Under the pieces are notes generated by a model. The model was not told the origin of the DNA. It saw nothing but the letters and a program-made list of their open reading frames with translations, and made no database searches. A stretch of DNA of 64,000 nucleotides from Chlamydomonas sphaeroides (lineage: Eukaryota; Chlorophyta; Chlorophyceae; Chlamydomonadales; Chlamydomonadaceae), in contig BDDC01000175.1 of NCBI GenBank assembly GCA_001662425.1, positions 17,298 to 81,297 on the forward strand, in the 5' to 3' direction. Positions 52,577 through 61,500 of the stretch are shown one piece after another. The first letter of the stretch is position 1; each line of letters starts with the position of its first letter. Made by a program: the position numbers and the translations under genes.

Positions 52577-55500
52577 NNNNNNNNNNNNNNNNNNNNNNNN
52601 NNNNNNNNNNNNNNNNNNNNNNNNNNNNNNNNNNNNNNNNNNNNNNNNNNNNNNNNNNNNNNNNNNNNNNNNNNNNNNNNNNNNNNNNNNNNNNNNNNNN
52701 NNNNNNNNNNNNNNNNNNNNNNNNNNNNNNNNNNNNNNNNNNNNNNNNNNNNNNNNNNNNNNNNNNNNNNNNNNNNNNNNNNNNNNNNNNNNNNNNNNNN
52801 NNNNNNNNNNNNNNNNNNNNNNNNNNNNNNNNNNNNNNNNNNNNNNNNNNNNNNNNNNNNNNNNNNNNNNNNNNNNNNNNNNNNNNNNNNNNNNNNNNNN
52901 NNNNNNNNNNNNNNNNNNNNNNNNNNNNNNNNNNNNNNNNNNAACGAGGTCGACGAGGGTATCGAGCGTGACGGCCTGCTGATTGGCATGATATACCGCT
53001 ACTGCGTCATCGTCACGGGCCCAGCCGGCCAAGGCTATTTCCTGGACAAGGACAGGTGTGGGGAGGCAGCCAGGGCATGGTAGGCCGGTCGACGGTCAGT
53101 TGAGCATTACAAAATTGTACAGCCCTTGATATGCTTGGGCTTGCCCGAACCACACCTACCTCCAGCGGCGCCTGGAATCATTCAGATGGCACACTCAGGC
53201 CCATGCGTGCTATTATTAGGTGTTGCTGCACCCCACAGACCGAAGCTAGCAGGATCCCAGTGTACCCAATTTTCCTTCTACACACCGCTTAGCCGCATCT
53301 TCTACTTCCTCTGCTCGGTTCTTGTACATAGCATTATATGTAGATCCAATACTCAACTAGTTGAGGCACAATCATTACTGTAGGTGGGAATCAACCGGAG
53401 TCAAGTCAAGCTGGCGAGCATGTCAGGCCGTTGGCTGATCCAAGAGAGGGTGCAGGCCGCGTCATGGCAAGGACATGAAAGAGCGATGCAGGTCAACACA
53501 TGATGTGTGTATCATGACTGCTCCCACCACAGGCCGCTGGAAACACAGCGCTTTGTCAGCACACCAGTCTGCCGTGACGTCCAAATCCAGTGGACTGCAA
53601 CCGTCACTGGAGAGGTACAAGAGTGCATGCTACCGTCTGTTACAAACACTTTGTTGCACCATGCCGCTGTACCCCTTTTGGTGGGAGTGTATCCTGCACC
53701 TTGCCATGATCATCCAGTGTGCCATGTACCCCAACACAGGTCACAACCCGCTTTGGAACGCCCGCCCCCGGTGTGCGGCTCACGGCCCGCCTGATGGGCA
53801 CGTCATATGTGATCTCCACCATTACTGATGACAGCGGAAAGTACGTCCTGGCTCTGCAGGCCGACCCACCAGGCTGCGACCCCATCCTGGCACCCGAGGC
53901 CTGCATCGGCCAGCTGGTCAGGTGAGATCAAGACACAAACACATCAAAAATAATGTACGACCAAAAGCGTTCATTACATTCATGTACATCTGCGCCGTTG
54001 CAAAGTGCAATGTCACATCCCATGCTCGCTGCCCACCTGTCAGGGTCGTTGCAAGCCAGCGCACCAAGCTCCGCAGCGGCCGTGTCATCTACCACACCTT
54101 CTCCATGAACAGGGTGCCGGGGGCCGCGCAGGTCCGCCCAGTTGCTGAGATCTGCAAGCAGAGCCATGGTGCAGACGCCACAACAACGGCTTAGCTACCT
54201 CCTGTGGCTTATCCCGGGGACAGCCCCAGAACCTCATTACCAAGCGGGGATCTTGCTGTCTTTGCTTGCTGCAGGTCATCGCACTGACCCACCTTCAGGA
54301 GCAGGAGAGCGTGGTAATCCTGGACGAGTCCTCCATGCCCATCACCGGATACGTCAAGTGCGAGGGGAGCACATGTTGATCACCAAGCTGTACCAGGGCC
54401 ATGTGCCTCGTATCGTCACTCAGCATTCGCCAGCTGCACCCCTCTGTGTCGTGCAGGTGGCCCGGCGGCCGCAACAACTTTGGATACGACCAGCTGCGTG
54501 GCTGCCCCGTGGAGAACGCCACTGTGTGGTGCGTTGTGTACGGCATGCCGTGGACATAGGGTATTTCAATGTTTCAAGTGTATGCACTGTGGGTATCGTG
54601 TCTAGCCTGAGGTGACAGCTGGTAGCATCCGCTCGCCCGCTCAAGCTTCTGAGTGCCCGCTCTGCTGCACACCAATGGGTTGCCTGCAGTGCAACGAGCA
54701 TGATCGACAACAATACCATCAGGTGCGTGAGGCCTGCAGTTGACTCCACACAACGCCAGTGCCGCATGCGTTGCATGTGTTTGTTGTCAGACGTGTCGCT
54801 ACGTGCCGTCCCTTCTGCTTGCCTTACCACAATCCTCCAGCTGTGCCACCTCCGACCCCGATGGCGGCTTCCTGGTGGCTGCGGGGATTGGTGAGATTGC
54901 CTTGCACCCCACTATGAAGCAATGATGCCATCAAGATGCACGCTCTTGCCATGCTGCTAATGATGAACTCTAGTAGACCTACCCAGCTTGCCATAAATGC
55001 GGAATCACACGTTACCCATCATCAGGCTCCTACATGCGGATCGACGTGCGCTACAACAACCATACATTTGTCGTCAACTACCCTGCCTCATCCAACGTCC
55101 AGGTGCACATGAAGTAGCATGTCCCACACCATGCGTGTGCTGCCTGCTGCCTGCTGCCTACTGCCTGCCGTTTTGACTGGCACAGCATGCTGATAGCTGC
55201 ATGTTGCTTGTGCTTGCCGCCCATGCCAACAGCTTGAGCCTGACGGTGGCTACGGTAAGAGAAAGGCCATGTATGAACACGGATACATGCACATGTATCC
55301 GGTAGCCCCACACAAGCACACATGCAAAAATCTCCCAATCCCATGTGTTGTATCTTCTTCTTCATCTCACAGAGCTCATGGCGCCCATATATGATGTGGA
55401 CATTCGGAACGTGGAAACACGTGTTGTGCGGATTGGCCTCGTGGGCGGCGAGTGCCAGCTTCCTCTTGGCTCCCCGCTCATCCAGTTCAGTGCCCCCAAT

Positions 55501-58500
55501 TGTGCTTCCCACATTGAGCAGCGCTTCAACCTCCGTCGCTTTGAGATAGCTCCCGACCTGGCATACATTGAGATGGTTCTGCCGGCCGTTGCCTGGACAA
55601 TTGTGAGTGCAGATCTTGTCATGCATGACACAACGCATGTAGGTTGAGAATGTTGTTGCGGTGATGCCACATGTTCATGCAAGCCAAGGCTAGGACCACT
55701 TAGCAGCCGGGCATCGTTTCTCATGTCTAGTTACTGACGCATGTGCCTGGCCCCTCCTGCTGCAGTCGTTTGTGGGCATGAGCCAGCCCAAGCCCAAGGT
55801 CATCCCTGAGGCTGTCCGCTACTACCTCATGATCACAAACCAGGTGAGAAGCAGGGGAAGGAATTGTCAACCTACTTCCTGGATGCGACATCATCAGTGC
55901 CTGCCTTACTTTCCTTGTGCGTTTGGCCCCTGCCATTGGGCAATCCCACAGATGTCCAAGACGTTTGACCTTATGCCACCAGTACCAGACACCGACACAA
56001 GCCTCCAGGAGATGTTCTTCAACTTTGTGGCACCCAACGAGATTGACATTGACATCTGCCGCGAGTACAGGGTGGGTCACTATGCTCATCGCGCCAGCTG
56101 CTGGCATACTTGCAAGGTTACATACGCAATGGCTAATGGAGTGCTATGGGCCTTTGCTACTAACATGGTGCAGTGAATGCGGCACGGGGCGGCATACCCC
56201 AGGACGCCTCCAATGGCATGTATTTAACTGCCCTATTTTCAAATGTCACAAAATCTTTCCTCCAATGTCGTCCCTCATGTATCCCCAAACAACCTCATCT
56301 GCAGGGCAACCTCATCTTCTGCAACGAGTACAGCCTTAATCGGCGCTGCAGAAACGGAACTGTGAGTTCTGACCCCTGGGGCCATACGGTATGACCCAAA
56401 TGCCATAATGTCGCTGATGAGCATTCCTCACCGCCACCTTGCGCAGGCTGCGGCCTTTGATGCCGTCTACAAGGCGTTTGCTCCGCCCGACAGCGCGCTC
56501 ATCTACAAGGACGTTGTTGTGCTGCGGCGTGGTATGTTGATTGGTAGTAGCTGCTCAGCGTTTACTCAAGCTGTGACCCCTTCAAATTTTTTACGAGTTG
56601 CGGGGTATCAGGCCTGCTCGTGCTGCCTTACACTGCATGCATGCATGTAGACCTTGACCCACCTACCCTCACGCGTTACGTGCTTGCTCTTACAGGCGGC
56701 CAGTACAAGCTGCGTACTACGTTGTACCAGATGTATGGCGAGCAGCGCTGTGATGACGTCAGCTCAACCATCCTGCTACAGGACAGCATTGGTGGCGAGG
56801 TAGAGCAGAACTCCTGCTCAAGTGAGTGCCGTACCCCAGCTCACCTCACCCTCCTTTATTTTGACATGGGGCAAACAGTGCGCATGCAAGGGACTTCGTG
56901 CCAAGATACATGTGCTCAGGTTGTAAGCATGGCCGCCTCTGCCATGCCCTTGTGTCCCTTGCATGCAGCCCAAAACCGCGGCTGCAACTTCCCCGTCAAG
57001 CTGAACGACCTATCCAACACCAGCCAACACATATACGACCTGGTACCTCGTTCCATCAACTTTGGCATGCTCACGGCGTATGCAGTACCTCTGTCCGTGC
57101 AGGCTGCCAGCCCTGGCTGGCCAGCAAGGTGCGTGGATGGGCCGGGGATGTTGTATCCTAACATGGATGCTGTGTTGCCGTCTATTTTCCTATATGCGTT
57201 ACCCAGCTCACATGTGCCCTGCTACCGGCCTTGTGTGTCCCGCAGGTCCTTCCTGCTGTACGGAATCATTGAGGTGACTCAGCCTGCAGTATAATAGCGC
57301 TCATCATGTTGTTCTCTGCTGGCACACGGAGTCATTCCGCTAACCATACATCCTATCCTTGCGTCAAAACCCAGACCCTGTCTTCTGCGCCGATTGCAAC
57401 CAAACACATTGCTGGTCCCGTGCGTGTGCAGGGCACGGAAACGCGTGCTGGCACTGGGTACATCGAAGTGCCGATTCCGGTGAGGTGCCTGGGCAGGTGG
57501 TTCGCAATTTCCTGACCTGCTCCTACTTTTATTTCGCTGTCTTGACACCTGCGTCCTTTGCTATGCGGATTGTGCTCTTTCACCAACAGGTGCCACTGCT
57601 CATCCTGAGGGACCCGCCCGGTGCGCGGGCTATGCCTAACATGGCCCTGGTCATGTTGTGTGTGCACTGTTGGTCTAGTTGGTCGGCAGAGTGTGTGCAC
57701 AGTGACGTGCGTCCATGGTCACAAGACGTCGACACTGCCCATGTATCATGCACAGCACATATTACGCCCGCTGACACTGGAGTGTGAATCCTAGTGTATG
57801 CGCGCTGTCCTCTGTATGTGCAGGCGACCGCAGCTACGCCGAGATCACCAGCAGCATCAGCAGCTCGGTGAAGCTATCGATGATCAACCAGAACAAGCGC
57901 CAGTGCGGCGGCCAAGGTGAGGAGCTGTTGCTAATCCATGCACGTGATGTGCTGTCCCAGCAATGCATGTGGTCTCCTCCGACGCAGGCAACCCCGAGCT
58001 CATGTCAAAGTCCCTGGTGCGTGGCTTACTGCCGGTTGTGATCATGGCACAGAGCACATTGTGCGTTTTGAGCGGCATTGACGTGAGCCGCCCATGTGCT
58101 CTCCTGCCCATGTGCAGCCATGGAACCTCGTCAACGCTATCCCGTTCTCCATATTGGACATGCCAGCCGATGTACGCCGTGTCACATGCTCAAGTGTCCT
58201 CCTGTATACATACATTGCGCCGTACCAACCTTGTTGAATTGCTCCGACCTGCGCATGCGAACTAAGCTCCCCATTTACCGCATGTGCTGAGCAGGTCGCC
58301 GAGACTGGCAAAGAGGCCGCTGATGTGAGTCGCTGGGCCAAGCTTATCTCCTCTACCGGAGATAGAGTGCAGGATATGCTGCAAGTTCCACTTTAACCTA
58401 CTCTTGCCAGCATCCTGAGCAGCAGCATCCCTTGATGTCCGTGCTGCTGAACACTGCATCCCAATTCTCTTATGTCCTCAGGCTGCTGCCAAAACAGCCA

Positions 58501-61500
58501 AGGTGGCTGGGGCAGCGGACTCTTTAGACACAGTGGGCGAGGTGGCCACGGGTGAGCTGGTCGCTTATGCGCAGGGGGGGGCGGGCCCCCCTGCTTATGC
58601 GGGTAATCACATCAGGCAACACACAGCAGGTGGCAAGTGACAGGCAACCGACAGAAAGCGGCACACAGCAAACTGCGTGTTGCAACCCCAGCTGGCCGTG
58701 GCGGGCCAGCACCCGAAACTACTCCGGCCACACGCACAATTGATGCTGCCATCTTGTTCTATCTCTCGACCAGCTCGCCCACCACTACCGCGCACTGCAC
58801 GCAGTGGCGGCTAAGGGTGTCAAGAAATTTGCTGTCAAGGCGAACAAGGCCTCCAAGCTCCGGGAGCAGCTGGCGCAGGCCAAGAAGCTAAACAAGGTCA
58901 CTGAAATCGCCAGCGTAAGCAGGGCGCGTGAATATGGCGAAGGTGTGATCACCATATGGGTACTGTGACACCAGGTGTTGTCGAGTTACATGCGCGTGTG
59001 TGTGCTGGCCTGCGTACGTGGCTCGCCCCTTATGTCATCACCCTTCCGCACAGACGGTGGCGGGCAAGATCACGGGCAAGGTCGCAAAGACCGCGGGCAA
59101 GGCGGCGGACCTGGGCGCGGTGGCTGGGAAGGCCGGTAAGCCAGGCCGGCAAGACGACTGCCTCCCATGAAGCTCGAGACTAGCAGCCGCGGTGGCAACA
59201 CACACATAATCCCCGCCCCTTCTTGTCGTCGCTCCAGATGAAGTGGCCAAGGTCGCCGACAAGGCTGCAGAAGCCGGGTCCCTCGCCACAAAGTGCGTGG
59301 GTCCTGCCATGCGTCAGATATGGCTGTGCAACGGGCGGGAATGCAGCAGTTCAGCACGTCTTGTGTTGCGACCAACCCAGCACTGCATGTGAACAATGCG
59401 ATGTGCGTGTGTGTTGCACCACGGCCCGGCCCGGCTCACGGCAGGCTGACGGACGCGCTCAAGGAGTGGGGCAAGGGCCTGGCGACGCTGAACGTGGACC
59501 GGATGGGCGACGCAATTGATGCAGCGTCGGGTTCAGTCAAAGGCGCCGCCAAGGTGTGAAGCCGGGTCCTCGGATTGCGCTTCCACTTGCCGGTTGCACC
59601 AGTGCCACGTGATCGCATGTATACCGTAGTGGCACAAATTTAATTGACAGAATCAAAGGCCAAATGGCCGTGACAACTGGGGCGAAAATGGTTTTGGCCT
59701 TTGTCAACTGGGGCTAGAAATTGCCGGCGTGGCTGACAACTGGGGCACTAAGGGCGTGGGCGCGTTGACAACTGGGGGCAAAGCACGGTTCGTGTCGCTT
59801 GCCCCTTCGAGCGCTTCGGGCAAGGCGCAAAGTCTCTCCTGAAACCACTTGTGTTACTTTTGCGGTCTACGCTACCCAACTTCAGAACCCAATGTAGAAT
59901 GTCACAACCATCCCCGGAGCCGCCTAAACGCAAAACACCGGGTTTGGGTTGGGGGCGGCAGACCCGTTTGTCTTTTGGCCCAGCTACTCCAGCACAGCAA
60001 GGTGCGGTCAACTGGGGCTAGACTTTAACGCCAGCGTGTCAACTGGGGCTAACAATTCCAGGCCAGCGCGTCAACTGGGGGCAAATTCCTTAGCGGCGTG
60101 ACAACTGGGGCAAAAACCTCGCGCCTGGCGGCACTGTCAATTAAATGTGTGCCACTACGGTATGTTGCACGGCCTGCCCTCAATTACGCACCTGCGTGCC
60201 ATGCACAGGCCGCCATCAAGGCCAACACCAAGCTGGACTTCCTGGCTACACACATCGGGATTGTGCGTGTGCCTCAGAGCGCAGGCTTGCTCTCCCCACG
60301 CATGGCGCCGTTGCTGAGCCGTCGCGTGCCCTGCCACGTGTTGGTCTCACACGCAGGCTGTTGAGAGAGGCGCAAAGCTTGCGGCTGCGGTGAACGACAA
60401 GGTTTGTACGTGTGACCGCTGTGGGGTGGTCTGGCAGATGCTCGCAGCCCTCATTCTTACGAGTTCCCCCATCGCCTCATCGACTCCCTGCTACCCTGCT
60501 TCACTCCGCTCCCCGCCGCAGGTCTTCGGCGAATATGTAGGTTGCTGCAGGCGTCCGTGTTGTCACTACTGCCGTTTTGCAAGACTCCACAATCTCCGTA
60601 TTGCACCGCAAGCCATGTGTGGCCCGACACGATGCTGTTCACCCTCGCTGCTACCAACTCACCACCCCTCCTGGTTGCCGGCCCCTGCGCAGGCCGAAAC
60701 CTTCCGCCAATAGTAAGTTGCCGAGCAGGACTGCGCACATGGCTGCTGCAACCGTACCTCGGCTGGGCTGCATTGACCGGATGGGCTGCCTTGACGACAG
60801 AGCCCGCCTGCTAGCAGCTGGGCCCGCCCACGCACCAGCATGGGATACCCTGGCCCGGGGAATGCGCAAGTAACTGTGGGCGCCCTGCGTGATTGCGCGC
60901 CAGCTGCCAGGCAGGGCAACTTGGCTGGCTGGGTGCATGCCATGTTGTATCCCCGCTTGCACGACCACACCCCACTGCCACGGCTAGGCGCGCTGCACAT
61001 AATCTTGACATGTCGGCTGCACTCAATGGTTGCGCATACCATATAGAAAACAGACGACGTCAAGCACCTGTACCTGCAATCCTGCGAACCCGATATATTA
61101 CATACACTCCATGGCATCCCACAGCTATGATCAGATGACAAAGATGCGCGAGCTGGCAGAATCCTACGATTCAGAAGTTCCCGACCCCGAGTAAGGCCAT
61201 GCGGGGTGCTCGTGTTGGGTTAGCTTGAAACGTTGCCCCTCTCCATCAAGGTTGGCTGGTGCATTCTTGTTGTGCTCCTTTGGACCGTCACTGTTTGCCA
61301 GCCCTGAGCAGCCCTGCCGGCCGCAACATCAATTGTGCTTGGCCGATCTTGTTCTTCCGCCAACCCACACGCGACCAAACACCCTCCCAACCTATCTGCG
61401 GCCCTGCCCCACAGTGACATCCCTCTTGGCCGTGGTGGCGCTTCGTCGCTGCGCCGGGTGGCCAACAGCTCCGAGTTCATCACCAAGCTGTTTGAGCTTT

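Larger units (their letters stand above)
59621..60163. mobile_element. Non-autonomous DNA transposon with 30-bp TIRs
   Basis: Terminal inverted repeats at 59621-59650 and 60134-60163 match at 29 of 30 positions; both start ATACCGTAGTGGCACA and end ATTTAATTGACAG going inward. Inside are two blocks of four direct repeats of TGACAACTGGGGC (consensus TG(A/T)CAACTGGGG(G)C). The 543-bp element has no convincing coding capacity, so a transposase would have to be supplied from elsewhere. Target-site duplication is ambiguous: GT flanks both TIR ends, or ATGT if the right end is placed 2 bp further in. Superfamily not identified. Confidence 0.85.

Noticed and set aside
59671..60111. Regular about 31-bp spaced repeats resembling a CRISPR array
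   Set aside because: Repeats are only 13 bp, come in two blocks of four, lie between terminal inverted repeats, and the genome is eukaryotic. They are subterminal transposon motifs.
59621..60163. Bacterial insertion sequence contamination
   Set aside because: There is no transposase frame, and the flanks are typical algal introns and exons.
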